A stretch of 39,608 nt of DNA from Paulinella micropora (GCA_009731375.1 BJOX01000144.1:421042-460649); one strand, 5' to 3'; positions 24,087-36,354 are shown, counted from the first letter of the stretch. Notes: a model not told the origin generated them from the letters alone. Program-made: numbers and translations.

Positions 24087-24231
24087 CCTACCTACCTACC
24101 TACCTACCTTCCTACCTACTTACCTATTTACCTGCCTTTTTTTTTCCTATCATCTATCTTTATCTCAAACTACCTACCTACCTACCCACTACCTACCTGC
24201 CTCTTTTATTCTATCATGTAACAATATCTTG
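23061..24231. repeat. Intron 18: (TTAC)n, (CACATA)n, (TATC)n, (TACC)n
   Basis: About 640 bases of (TTAC)n are followed by CACATACATA runs, a short unique bit at 23889-23935 (CATTGCATCATCTTTGTG...) and then TATC and TACC runs. The unique bit follows TACATAG and could hide a small exon, but no frame was convincing. Confidence 0.85.
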
Positions 24232-24386
24232 ATGAAAGCATACAATGGTAATTACCCTGGTAATTACCCTAAATGTGGTCAACTTCCCGGAAAGTTTTAA
24301 AAATGTTCTAAATTTCAAAATTTACATGTGGTCAAGTTCCCGGAAATGTGGTAATTACCATGGTAAATACTATTGTATGCTTTCAT
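24232..24386. mobile_element. MITE-like element 1
   Basis: About 155 bases with terminal inverted repeats. The left end ATGAAAGCATACAATGGTAA is matched in reverse complement by the right end ATGAAAGCATACAATAGTAT, and TGGTAATTACC is inside both arms. GTGGTCAASTTCCCGGAAA occurs twice internally as a direct repeat. No clear target duplication was seen. It ends 30 bases before the exon 19 acceptor. Confidence 0.68.
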
Positions 24387-24416
24387 GTGTATATATAAAG
24401 GCTCGTGTAAGCTTAG

Positions 24417-24465
24417 TGCGTCTTCGGGCTTTGTGCCGACCCAGTTTGAATACGGGCCATGCAAG
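24417..24465 (+). CDS. Exon 19 (49 bases), frame uncertain
   Basis: Acceptor GTAAGCTTAG, donor GCAAG|GTATTG. One frame (ASSGFVPTQFEYGPCK) ends in phase 0 and suits exon 20. Another (RLRALCRPSLNTGHA) starts in the phase left by exon 18. Both cannot hold, so a small exon may be missing between exons 18 and 19. I prefer the first frame because everything downstream stays in phase. Confidence 0.5.
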
Positions 24466-24520
24466 GTATTGGTGTTGTTGTTGTTCTTGTTATTACTATT
24501 GTTGTTATTTTCATTATTAC

Positions 24521-24554
<34 letters not shown>

Positions 24555-24585
24555 GTTGTTGTTGTTGTTGTTGTGTTGTTGTTAT

Positions 24586-24648
<63 letters not shown>

Positions 24649-24668
24649 TCATACATTCTTATTATTAC

Positions 24669-24722
<54 letters not shown>

Positions 24723-24739
24723 TATTATTATCATTATTT
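24466..24739. repeat. Intron 19, part 1: (TTG)n, (ATT)n, (ACT)n
   Basis: Trinucleotide runs lead up to the SINE. No fragments were seen. Confidence 0.9.
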
Positions 24740-24972
24740 TGGACACCGTGATAGCCCAGTGGTCACGTCCTACCATCTGGGCCCTGTCGCCAGTTCGATT
24801 CCAGTCGGTGCCACCAGTATTTTTATTGAACATACCGGTCCGTCTGGAAGTGTTGGAACTGCTCTTGCGACTGTGTCATTAGAGCCTATCGTCAATTCTT
24901 CCTACTCCCCTCACGGGTGAGACGATGGAGGCGCATGTGCAGATTTGCATCAGCCATTGACAGAGAAGCACT
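24740..24972 (+). mobile_element. tRNA-derived SINE, copy 4
   Basis: Same family as copy 2, with TAGCCCAGTGG and AGTTCGATTCC boxes. It lacks the internal duplication, like copy 1. It ends GAGAAGCAC followed by (TATT)n/(ATT)n; the upstream flank is also (ATT)n. Confidence 0.88.
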
Positions 24973-24979
24973 ATTATTA

Positions 24980-25131
<152 letters not shown>

Positions 25132-25153
25132 GTGGTGGTGGTGGTGGTGGCAG

Positions 25154-25186
25154 GTTGCAAGTTCTGACCGTAGTGTCACCATCCAG
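25154..25186 (+). CDS. Exon 20 (11 codons)
   Basis: Acceptor GGTGGTGGCAG, donor ATCCAG|GTACAT. Phase 0 at both ends, VASSDRSVTIQ. A complete diverged copy follows at 25265-25297 with the donor kept and the acceptor AG lost. Confidence 0.58.
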
Positions 25187-25206
25187 GTACATAGATAGAA
25201 AGATAG

Positions 25207-25262
<56 letters not shown>

Positions 25263-25301
25263 GGGTTGCAAGTTCTGACCGTACTATGACCATCCAGGTA
25301 C

Positions 25302-25375
<74 letters not shown>

Positions 25376-25376
25376 C

Positions 25377-25439
<63 letters not shown>

Positions 25440-25605
25440 GCATGGATAGATATAGACAGGTAGGTAGGTAGGTAGATAGATAGATAGATAGATAGATAGC
25501 TAGATAGATAGATAGATAGATAGGTAGGTAGGTAGTTACATATGTGCGTATGCATGTTCTGTGAGTATAGATCCCAGACATGAGCCATTCCCATCCTTAT
25601 CCTTC

Positions 25606-25639
<34 letters not shown>

Positions 25640-25740
25640 GTAGGTAGGTAGGTAGTTGCATATGTGCGTATGCATGTGTCTGTGAGTATAGATCCCAGAC
25701 ATGAGCCATTCCTATCCCTCAGGCAGATAGATAGATAGAC

Positions 25741-25792
<52 letters not shown>

Positions 25793-25983
25793 GGGTAGGT
25801 AGATAGACAGATAGATAGATAGATAGATAGATAGATAGGTAGGTAGGTAGGTAGGTAGATAGATAAATAGATAGGTAGATGAATAGATAGATAATTGGTT
25901 AGGTAGGTAGGTAGTTACATATGTGCGTATGCATATGTGTGTGACTATAGATCCCAGACATGAACCATTCCTATCCCTCAGGC

Positions 25984-26033
<50 letters not shown>

Positions 26034-26101
26034 GTGGATGGATAGGTAGATAGATAGATAATTGGGTAGGTAGAAATGTGCGTATGTGTGTGTGAGTATA
26101 G
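25187..26101 (+). repeat. Intron 20: (GATA)n/(GTAG)n with exon 20 copy and three exon 21 left fragments
   Basis: After the exon 20 copy come three exon 21 left copies near 25571, 25692 and 25951 (GAGTATAG|ATCCCAGACATGAGCC... CCCTCAG), each with ~30 bases of upstream intron (CATATGTGCGTATGCATG). They break into (GATA)n just before the exon's 3' end. Confidence 0.85.
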
Positions 26102-26140
26102 ATCCCAGTTGTGAGCCATTCCTATCCCTCAGGCTTTCCG
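26102..26140 (+). CDS. Exon 21 (13 codons)
   Basis: Acceptor GTGAGTATAG, donor TTTCCG|GTAATA. Phase 0 both ends, IPVVSHSYPSGFP. Left fragments lie upstream and fifteen right fragments downstream. Confidence 0.72.
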
Positions 26141-26144
26141 GTAA

Positions 26145-26179
<35 letters not shown>

Positions 26180-26190
26180 TTATCTATCTA

Positions 26191-26650
26191 TGGGTGCCAT
26201 CTGTCGACAGACAGAGAATTAGGGGATGGTGTAGGTGTGCTGGGCCCGTGGTGGGTTGCCTTATGTGTGCCTAGCCATACGCCTATAAGTCACATGCCGA
26301 AATAGCGACGGGAAGCACAATCCTGTTCCCTCAGGGTGCCCTTTCTCGCTTGTTGAGCCCGGAATAAAACCCACAGTGCTCTGTCGGTTTATACTAGACT
26401 GTCGAACAGTCTCGAAACTCCATCTGCTTACTGGGTCCTCTGTAATGGAGGTGGGAGCTCGTTCTGCAAGGGGCGCTTATGGAACGAGCCCTGGCCCCGC
26501 CTGGTACTAGGGAGCTTTGGTATCGCCTGTATCAGTCCCTTCAGTGCAAACATCACGGCTTAGCTGGGCATCGGGTTGATACTTTACCCACAGATTTCCT
26601 TCGTTGACGAAATCAGAAGCTCCTTTTTTCTGACATTAGTCGATATCTCA
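26191..26650 (+). mobile_element. LINE-like dispersed repeat, copy 4
   Basis: Almost identical to copy 1 but starting slightly further 5' at GGGTGCCATCTGTCGACAGA. It has the same GTCGATATCTCA 3' end into (TTTATC)/(TATC)n. It separates exon 21 from its right-fragment array. Confidence 0.68.
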
Positions 26651-27089
26651 TTTATCTATCTATCTATCTACCTACCTATTTATCTATCTATTTATCTATC
26701 TATTTATCTGTCTATATCCATCTATTTATCTATCTATCTATCTATTTATCTATCTGTTTTCCTTGTACATATACATACATATCATATACATACATATCAT
26801 ACGTATATGTACATATCATAATACATGTAGATGTACAAATGTATAAAATTCTTACCCCTCAGGCTTGCCGGTAACTTCGTTATATTACATATCATACATT
26901 TGCATACATATACATATACATAGACATAGACATATACATATACATATACACATGCACATACATAATACATATACGTATACATATGCATATACATATACAT
27001 ATACATATACATATCGTATACATATACATATACAAATGATTAAAAATGCTACCCGTTATGCTGGCCGGTAACTTGTTATATTACATATC

Positions 27090-27132
<43 letters not shown>

Positions 27133-27464
27133 ATACATAATACATATACATAATACATATACATATACAAATGTATAAAAATGCTACCCCTTATGCTGGC
27201 CGGTAACTTCGTTATATCATATCATACATATACATACATAATACATATACATAATACATATACATATACATATACAAATGTATAAAAATGCTACCCCTTA
27301 TGCTGGCCGGTAACTTCGTGATATTACATATCATACATATACATACATATTCATATACATATTACATATACATATACATATACATATACAAATGTATAAA
27401 AATGCTACCCCTTATGCTGGCCGGTAACTTCGTTATATTACATATCATACATATACATACATAT

Positions 27465-27496
<32 letters not shown>

Positions 27497-27679
27497 AATG
27501 TATAAAAATGCTACCCCTTATGCTGGGCGGTAACTTCGTTATATTACATATCATACATATACATATCATATACGATATACATATACATATACACATACAC
27601 ATACAGATGTATAAAAATGCTACCCCTTATGCTGGCCGGTAACTTCGTTATATTACATATCATACATATACATACATAT

Positions 27680-27735
<56 letters not shown>

Positions 27736-27790
27736 AATGTATAAAATGCTACCCCTTATGCTGGCCGGTAACTTCGTTATATTACATATC

Positions 27791-27825
<35 letters not shown>

Positions 27826-27872
27826 AATGTATAAAAATGCTACACTTATGCTGGCCGGTAACTTCGTTATAT

Positions 27873-27917
<45 letters not shown>

Positions 27918-28235
27918 TTAGATATACAAATGTATAAAATTTCTACCCCTTATGCTGGCTGGTAACTTCGTTATATTACATATCATACATATACATACAT
28001 ATCATATACATAATACATATACATATACATATACGTATACGTATACGTATACATATACATATACATATATATATACATATATGTATACATATACATTTAC
28101 ATATACATATACAAATACATATACAAATATATCAAAATGTTACCCCTTATGCTGGCCGGTAATTTCGTTAAATTACATATCATGCATATACATACATAAT
28201 ACATATACATAATACATATACTAATACATATACGT

Positions 28236-28276
<41 letters not shown>

Positions 28277-28431
28277 GATATACAAATGTATAAAAATGCT
28301 ACCCCTTATGCTGGCCGGTAACTTCGTTATATTACATATACATACATAATACATATACATATACAAATGTATAAAAATGCTACCCCTTATGCTGGCCGGT
28401 AACTTCGTTATGTTACATATCATACATATAC

Positions 28432-28496
<65 letters not shown>

Positions 28497-28688
28497 AATG
28501 TATAAAAATGCTACCCCTCAGGCTGGCCGGTAACTTCGTTATATTACATAGCATACATATCATATACATATACATATGCATACACATATACATATACATA
28601 TACTTAGATATACAAATGTATAAAAATGCTACCCCTCAGGCTGGCCGGTAACTTCGTTATATTACATATCATACATATACATACATAT

Positions 28689-28720
<32 letters not shown>

Positions 28721-28860
28721 CATACATATACATATTCATATACATATAAATATACATATAGATATGAAAATATAGATATAGATATAGATATACTTAGATA
28801 TACATTTCCATACACATCATATTACACATATACATATACAAATGTATAAAAATATGTAAA
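26651..28860 (+). repeat. Intron 21, donor-side array: fifteen exon 21 right fragments in (ACATAT)n
   Basis: Each unit holds about 17 exon bases (TACCCCTTATGCTGGCCG; the earliest reads CCCCTCAGGCTTGCCG), the donor GTAACTTCG, about 20 intron bases (TTATATTACATATCATACAT) and (ACATAT)n. Units lie near 26855, 27048, 27186, 27291, 27405, 27511, 27620, 27749, 27838, 27945, 28140, 28300, 28380, 28513 and 28629. All but a few are near identical, so amplification was recent. Confidence 0.86.
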
Positions 28861-29990
28861 TACGTATTATTTGTATAAGCATACGCCTGATACAAAAACA
28901 TGCATGCATACATACATACACACACACATTCATTCATACATACATACATACATACACATATACATTCATACATACAAACATACATACATATATATACACA
29001 TACATACATACACAGGTATCTATCAAGCCAAGTCATATTGTATAAAGGCAGCTTAGATGAGACATACACACATTACATACATTACGTACATTACATTACA
29101 TACATGCATATATAACATTACATAACATACATAACATACATTACGTACATTACATACATACATACATACATACATGACAAACATACATTACATACATACA
29201 CAGGTATCTATCAAGCCAAGTCATATTGTACAAAGGCAGCTTAGATGAGACATACACACATTGCATACATTACGTACATTACATACATACATACATGCAT
29301 GCATAACATACATAACATACATTACGTACATTACGTACATTACATACATACATGCATAAATACATGTCATACATGACATACATACATACATACATACATA
29401 CATACATACACAGGTATCTATCAAGCCAAGTCATATTGGACAAAGGCAGCTTAGATGAGACATACACACATTACATATATTACGTACATACATATATACA
29501 TACATGACATACATTACGTACATTACATACATTACATACATACATGACATACATGACCTACATACATGACATACATACATACACAGGTATCTATCAAGCC
29601 AAGTCATATTGTACAAAGGCAGCTTAGATGAGACATACACCCATTACATACATTACGTACTTTACATACGTACATATATACATACATACATACATACATG
29701 ACATACATATATTAGATACATATATACATACACCGGTATCTATCAAGCCAAGTCATATTGGACAAAGGCAGCTTAGATGAGACATACCCACATTACATTA
29801 CATACATTACATACATACATACATAACATACATTACGTACATTACATACATACATACATACATGACCTACATACACAGGTATCTATCAAGCCAAGTCATA
29901 TTGGACAAAGGCAGCTTAGATGAGACATACACACATTACATACATTACGTACTTTACATACATACATACATACATGACATACATACACAG
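28861..29990 (+). repeat. Intron 21, acceptor-side array: six exon 22 left fragments in (ACAT)n
   Basis: Left copies (ACACAG|GTATCTATCAAGCCAAGT... GCTTAGATGAGAC) start at about 29015, 29204, 29414, 29587, 29736 and 29879. Spacers are CATAC/TACATTACG. Five keep CACAG; the 29736 copy reads CACCG and has lost the acceptor. A ~45-base unique stretch near 28862-28905 is unexplained. Confidence 0.87.
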
Positions 29991-30086
29991 GTATCTATCA
30001 AGCCAAGTCATATTGGACAAAGATCGCTTAGCCTTGGAACGTCTGTGTTGCCTGTGGAAGTCACTGCTGAAGACGAGATCACTACG
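29991..30086 (+). CDS. Exon 22 (32 codons)
   Basis: Acceptor CATACACAG, donor ACTACG|GTCTAT (weak). Phase 0 both ends: [18 protein letters not shown] then [14 protein letters not shown]. This is the only place where the left fragments (upstream) and right fragments (downstream) are joined. Confidence 0.83.
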
Positions 30087-30108
30087 GTCTATCTATCTAT
30101 CTATCTAA

Positions 30109-30143
<35 letters not shown>

Positions 30144-30144
30144 A

Positions 30145-30190
<46 letters not shown>

Positions 30191-30307
30191 GTCTGTCTGT
30201 CTGTCTGTCTGTCTATCCATCTATCTATCTATCCATCTATCTATCTATCTGTCTATCTGTCTTTTATCTGCCTGTGGAAGTCACTGCTGAAGACGAAATC
30301 ACAACGG

Positions 30308-30363
<56 letters not shown>

Positions 30364-30447
30364 CATATCTTTTATCTGCCTGTGGAAGTCACTGCTGAAG
30401 ACGAAATCACAACAGTCTATCGATCTATCTATCTAGCTATCTATCTG

Positions 30448-30482
<35 letters not shown>

Positions 30483-30495
30483 GTCTGTCTGTCGG

Positions 30496-30536
<41 letters not shown>

Positions 30537-30595
30537 GTATCTATCTATCTTTTATCTGCCTGTGGAAGTCACTGCTGAAGACGAGATCACAACGT

Positions 30596-30664
<69 letters not shown>

Positions 30665-30706
30665 ACATATATATATGTAAACCTACCTACCTACCTACCT
30701 ACCTAC

Positions 30707-30758
<52 letters not shown>

Positions 30759-30764
30759 TAATAG
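30087..30764 (+). repeat. Intron 22: (TATC)n with three exon 22 right fragments
   Basis: Right copies (CTGCCTGTGGAAGTCACTGC... ACG) lie at about 30270-30306, 30377-30413 and 30557-30594. After the exon end they read GGTCTAT, CAGTCTAT and CGTTCTAT, so the donor is kept in one, shifted in one and lost in one. Confidence 0.87.
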
Positions 30765-30818
30765 GTTACGTATCGTTTCTACGTGTTTCGACCTGTGTCC
30801 GATCAACAGTCCACACAG
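30765..30818 (+). CDS. Exon 23 (18 codons)
   Basis: Acceptor TATTAATAG, donor CACACAG|GTCAGA. Phase 0 both ends, VTYRFYVFRPVSDQQSTQ. It is a clear Y-x-F-x-V-x-R strand that follows VTAEDEITT of exon 22 directly. No copies seen. Confidence 0.8.
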
Positions 30819-30993
30819 GTCAGACATCTGTCTATCTATCTATCTATCTATCTATCTCTATCTCTATCTCTACCTACCTACCTACATATCTACCTATCTA
30901 TCTATATATCTATCTACCTATCTACGTATCTATCTATCTATCTATCTATCTATCTACCTACCTACCTACCTACCTATCTATCTATCCATGTAG
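30819..30993. repeat. Intron 23: (TATC)n/(TACC)n
   Basis: Short intron made only of TATC, CTCTAT and TACC runs. Confidence 0.92.
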
Positions 30994-31056
30994 GTGGTCA
31001 AAGGCCTTGTGGTTGTGTCGTTAGAGTTGTTGCAAACGCAGCCTTTTGATTTAGAG
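30994..31056 (+). CDS. Exon 24 (21 codons)
   Basis: Acceptor TCCATGTAG, donor TTAGAG|GTAATT. Phase 0 both ends: VVKGLVVVSLELL then QTQPFDLE. Several right-side copies follow. Confidence 0.75.
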
Positions 31057-32001
31057 GTAATTAACGTATGCATGTCATGCATTGTAATGGAACGGAATGG
31101 AACGGAACGGAACGGAATGGAATGTATTGTAATGTGTTGTAATATAATGTAATGTAATGTAATGTAATTTGATACAATTTAGCGTATCCTTTCTGACTTC
31201 AAGGTCATCTACGTGTGTGTTGTATTGTAATGTATTGTCATGTCATGAAATGATGTGATAGGAATGAAATGAAATGAAATGAAATGAAATGAAATAAATG
31301 AAGTGAACTAAATGAAACTAAATGAACGAAATGAAACGAAACAAAACGAAACAAAATGAAACAAAATGAAATGAAATGAAACGAAACGAAGTGAGATGAA
31401 ACGAAAAGAAGCGAAACGAAATGAAATGAAATGAAATGAAATGAAATGTTGCGCAGCCTTTCGACTTAGAGGTCATGTACGTGTGTATCTAACGTAATGC
31501 AATGTATTGCATTGCAGCCTTTCATCTGCGTATGTATGTCTAATGTAATGTAATGTAATGTATTGTAATGTAATGTAATGTAATTCAATGTAATGTAATT
31601 TATTGTATTGCAGCCTTTCGACTTAGAGGTCAGTTACGTATGTATGTCTAATGTATCGTATTATAATGTAATGTAATGTAATGTAATCTAATGTAATGTA
31701 ATGTAATGTAATGCAATGCAATGCAGCGTAATGTACTGTAATGTAATGTAATGTAATGCAGCCTTTCGACTTAGAGGTCATCTACGTATGTATGTCTAAT
31801 GTACCGTATTATAATGTAAAGTAATATAATGTAATGTAATGTAATGTAATGCAGCCTTTCGACTTTGAGGTCAGTTACGTATGTATATCATGTAATATAA
31901 TTTAATGTGATATGTATGATGCAGTCTTTTGATTTGGAAGTGCTTTGCGTATGTATGTGTGTACGTAATGTCATGTCATGTCATGCAATGTATAAGCAAT
32001 A
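31057..32001 (+). repeat. Intron 24: (AATGT)n/(GAAAT)n with about seven exon 24 right fragments
   Basis: The exon end CAGCCTTTCGACTTAGAG|GT, often with GTCAKSTACGTATGTATG of the intron start, recurs near 31179 (diverged), 31449, 31512 (shortened), 31607, 31757, 31850 and 31921. The spacer is a pentanucleotide (TAATG, GAAAT), so the phenomenon is not tied to tetranucleotides. Confidence 0.82.
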
Positions 32002-32181
32002 GTGAAAATTTTCGGCCAGAACAAATCATCCCGTAATAACGGTACATTTGTTTATCAAAGTTGTGGAAGAGTTTCGGCCAGCCGGTAATTGCGGTACATT
32101 TGTTGTCCACAAGTAAAAGTTTAGCCCAAAATTCCCCGTGTTTACGGTTGGCCGAAAGGTGAGGTGGCCGAAATTTTTCAC
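32002..32181. mobile_element. MITE-like element 2
   Basis: About 180 bases. The left end GTGAAAATTTTCGGCCA is matched in reverse complement by the right end GTGAAAAATTTCGGCCA (one mismatch). CGGTACATTTGTT occurs twice inside as a direct repeat. No target duplication was seen. It ends 20 bases before exon 25. Confidence 0.68.
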
Positions 32182-32201
32182 CCGACCTTACATGTATGTA
32201 G

Positions 32202-32386
32202 GTTCCGAATACGGTGCGTGGGTTGGAGCAGAAGTTTATATCCGAGCTGCTGTTAGCTTACCATGGCATGCCATTCGGGGCCGGTGGCAGCGGCCCACCA
32301 CTGGCCAGAAAAGAGCTGTTTACGTTGAGTTGGGAGTTGGTGAGTGAGGAAACATCTCCTTCGTTAACTATGGACAGCCACAGTGG
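32202..32386 (+). CDS. Exon 25 (61 codons)
   Basis: Acceptor CATGTATGTAG, donor CAGTGG|GTACGT. Phase 0 in: VPNTVRGLEQKFISELLLAY, HGMPFGAGGSGPP, RKELFTLSWELVSEE and SLTMDSHS, with GG left for Gly with exon 26. LSWELVSEE recalls the W-x-L/V strand common in REJ-type modules, though weakly. Confidence 0.82.
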
Positions 32387-32661
32387 GTACGTACGTTTTC
32401 TATCTATCTATTTACCTATCTATCTATCTATCTATCTATCAGCGACTCCGAGTCCGCGACAGACACAGTATGTATGTATGTATGTATGTATGTATGTATG
32501 TATGTATGTATGTATGTATGTATGTTATGTATGTTATGTATGTATGTATGTATGTATGTATGTATGTTATGTATGTATGTATGTTATGTATGTATGTATG
32601 TTATGTATGTATGTATGTATGTATGTATGTATGTTATGTCTGTATGTGTTTTTGTTTACAG
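32387..32661 (+). repeat. Intron 25: TATC and (TATG)n with an exon 26 left fragment
   Basis: The fragment at 32443-32470 (CAG|CGACTCCGAGTCCGCGACA) is a diverged copy of the exon 26 start. The rest is (TATC)n and (TATG)n with single-base deletions. Confidence 0.72.
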
Positions 32662-32815
32662 TCGACTACGTCGCCGAGTGGTGGCACAATCCACACAGGA
32701 TGTAAAAAACAAAAAATACATCTACCGGGTGAGCCTGGGGATTGTGCGGCCGTTTCCCCTGGGGAGAGAAACGGCCGACAGCATTGTGCAGAGCGCGCGA
32801 CAGCAGCCAAATACG
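32662..32815 (+). CDS. Exon 26 (51 codons)
   Basis: Acceptor TTTTTGTTTACAG is a classical polypyrimidine acceptor; donor AATACG|GTACGT. T completes Gly with exon 25, then RLRRRVVAQSTQ, KNKKYIYRVSLGIVRPFPL and TADSIVQSARQQPNT, phase 0 out. YIYRVSLGIVR is again the recurring strand. Confidence 0.84.
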
Positions 32816-33440
32816 GTACGTACGTTTTCTATCTATCTATCTATCTACCTATCTAACCCCCGGGGAAGAAAACGGCTCAGTCCAACTTACCTATCTACCA
32901 ACCTACCTACCTACCTACCTACCTACCTACCTACCTACCTACCTATCTACCTACCTATCTACCTACCTACCTACCTACCTACCTATCTACCTACCTATCT
33001 ACCTACCTATCTACCTACCTACCTATCTACCTACCTACCTACCTATCTATCTACCTATCTACCTACCTACCTACCTACCTATCTATCTATCTACCTACCT
33101 ACCTATCTACCTACCTACCTACCTACCTACCTACCTACCTACCTACCTACCTACCTACCTATCTATCTACCTATCTGCCTACCTACCTACCTACCTACCT
33201 ACCTATCTACCTATCTACCTACCTACCTACCTGCCTGCCTATCTATCTACCTATCTACCTACCTATCTATCTATCTACCTATCTATCTAACTACCTACCT
33301 ACCTACCTACCTATCTACCTATCTACCTACCTACCTACCTATCTACCTACATACCTACCTATCTACCTACATACCTACCTACATACCTACCTACCTACCT
33401 GACCTACCTTATCTAGCTATCTAGCCATCTATCTATCTTC

Positions 33441-33516
<76 letters not shown>

Positions 33517-33797
33517 GCAGAGAGCACGGCAGCCTGGTCAGGTGTGTGTGTGTGGTATGTATGTATGTATGTATGTATTTATGTATGTATTTATGTATGT
33601 ATTTATGTATGGATGACATACCTACGTATAAATTCCTGAACACATCAACACATACACACACACACATTCATATCATTGTTGAATAAAAATAAATCGCATT
33701 ACACTGAAAGCCAACAACAGAAGCGTACATACATACATACATACATACAGATAGACAGACAGACATACATACATACATACATACACACATGCACACA
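32816..33797 (+). repeat. Intron 26, part 1: (TACC)n/(TATC)n with two exon 26 right fragments
   Basis: Degenerate exon 26 3' copies lie at 32857-32885 (CCCCCGGGGAAGAAAACGGC) and 33517-33541 (GCAGAGAGCACGGCAGCC). Between them are about 520 bases of (CTAC)n and 100 of (TATC)n. From 33541 (TATG)n follows, then a ~110-base mostly unique stretch (33615-33730) in which I recognise nothing, then (ACAT)n. Confidence 0.75.
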
Positions 33798-35250
33798 GGT
33801 ATGGCGATCTTGATTTCAGACCAGCTCTCCTGAGAGTGTTAAGATAGTATATTCATACATACATACATACATATAGACAGACAGACAGGCATACATACAC
33901 ACATACATACACACAGGAATGGTGACCTTGATTTCAGACCAGCTCTCCTGAGAGTGTTAAGATAGTACATTCATACATACATAAATACATATATACAGAC
34001 AGACAGACAGGCATACATACACACATACATACACAGGAATGGTGACCTTGATTTCAGACCAGCTCTTCTGAGAGTGTTAAGATAGTACATTCATACATAC
34101 ATACATACATACATACATACATACAGACAGACAGGCATACATACACACATACATACACACAGGAATGGTGACCTTGATTTCAGACCAGCTCTCCTGAGAG
34201 TGTTAAGATAGTACATTCATTCATACATATATACAGACAGACAGACAGGCATACATACACACATACATACACACAGGAATGGTGACCTTGATTTCAGACC
34301 AGCTCTCCTGAGAGTGTTAAGATAGTACATACATACATACATACATACAGACATACATACATACATACATACATACACACATATATACACATAGGTATGG
34401 CGATCTTGATTTCAGACCAGCTCTCCTGAGAGTGTTAAGATAGTACATACATACATACATACATACATAGATACACATACATACATACAGACATACATAC
34501 ATACATACATTCGTACACACATATATACACAAAGGTATGGCGATCTTGATTTCAGTCCAGCTCTCCTGAGAGTGTTAAGATAGTACATACATACATACAT
34601 ACATACACATACATACATACATACATACATACATACATACATACACATACATGCATACACATACATACATACATACATACGTACACACATATAGACACAT
34701 AGGTATGGCGATCTTGATTTCAGACCAGCTCTCCTGAGAGTGCTAAGATAGTACATACATACATACATACATACACATACATACATACATACGTACACAC
34801 ATATATACACAAAGGTATGGCGATCTTGATTTCAGACCAGCTCTCCTGAGAGTGTTAAGATAGTACATACATACATACACATACATACATACAGACATAC
34901 ATACATACACACATATATACACAAAGGTATGGCGATCTTGATTTCAGACCAGCTCCTGAGAGTGTTAAGATAGTACATACATAGACATACATACATACAT
35001 ACACATACATACATAGAGACATACATACATACGTACACACATATATACACAAAGGTATGGCGATCTTGATTTCAGACCAGCTCTCCTGAAAGTGTTAAGA
35101 TAGTACATACATGCATACATACATACATGCATACATACATGCATGCATACATACATACATACATACATACATACGTACACAAATATATACACAAAGGTAT
35201 GGCGATATTGATTTCAGACCAGCTCTCCTGAGAGTGTTAAGATAGTACAT
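33798..35250 (+). repeat. Intron 26, part 2: twelve composite exon 27 fragments in (ACAT)n
   Basis: Units read ACAG|GTATGGCGATCTTGATTTC then AGACCAGCTCTCCTGAGAGT and GTTAAGATAG. Compared with exon 27 they carry the 5' end and the middle but lack about 18 bases between. Units start near 33798, 33917, 34036, 34163, 34276, 34395, 34537, 34702, 34815, 34927, 35056 and 35197. Confidence 0.84.
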
Positions 35251-35279
35251 TCATACACATACATACATACATACATACA

Positions 35280-36225
35280 AAATACGTACAGTCAGCAGCT
35301 CTCCTGAGAGTGCTAAGATAGTACATACATACATACGTACATACATACATACATATATATACATACATATATACATACATACGTACAGTCAGCAGCTCTC
35401 CTGAGAGTGCTAAGATAGTACATAAATACAGACATACATACATACATACATGCATACATACATACGTACATACATACAGACGTACATACATACGTACAGT
35501 CAGCAGCTCTCCTGAGAGTGCTAAGATAGTACATACATACATACATACGTACATACATACATACTTACCGTCAGCTAGATAGTACATACATACATACATA
35601 CATACATGCATACATATATATACATACATACATACGTACAGTCAGCAGCTCTCCTGAGAGTGCTAAGATAGTGCATACGTACATACAGACATACATACAT
35701 ACATAGGTACGTACATACATACGTACAGTCAGCAGCTCTCCTGAGAGTGCTAAGATAGTACATACATACATACATACGTACAGTCAGCAGCTCTCCTGAG
35801 AGTGCTAAGATAGTACATACATACATACATACATACATACATACATGCGTACGTACGTACAGTCAGCAGCTCTCCTGAGAGTGCTAAGATAGTGCATACA
35901 TACAGACATACATACATACATACATACATACGTGCATACATACATACTTACATACATACATATTTTCATACATACGTACAGTCAGCAGCTCCCCTAGAGT
36001 GCTAAGATAGTGCATACATACATACATACATACATACATACATGCATGCATACATACATATATGTACTACATATATACATACATACGTACAGTGCTCTCC
36101 TGAGAGTGCTAAGATAGTACATACATACATACATACATACGTACGTACGTACATACATACACACACACATACGTTCAGTCAGCAGCACTCCTGAGAGTGC
36201 TAAGATAGTGCATACGTACATACAT
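35280..36225 (+). repeat. Intron 26, part 3: about ten middle fragments of exon 27 in (ACAT)n
   Basis: Units reading GTACAGTCAGCAGCTCTCCT then GAGAGTGCTAAGATAGT cover only the middle of exon 27. They occur near 35288, 35388, 35497, 35640, 35727, 35780, 35860, 35977, 36088 and 36176. They have no exon edge, unlike nearly all other arrays here. Confidence 0.82.
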
Positions 36226-36354
36226 ACATACATACATACATAAATACATAAATACATACATATATATACGTACATGCGTACATACATACATACATACATA
36301 CATACATACATACACATACAGACATACATACGTACATACGTACACACATACATA

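Noticed and set aside
33521-33541. A 21-base micro-exon (RARQPGQ) after exon 26
   Set aside because: It has good borders and fitting phase, but it aligns with the exon 26 3' end (GCAGAGCGCGCGACAGCAGCC), so it is best explained as a right-side fragment.
33819-33845. A repeated 27-base exon reading TSSPESVKI
   Set aside because: The pseudo-acceptor TTTCAG and GTACAT donor look real, but the whole unit is a deleted copy of exon 27.
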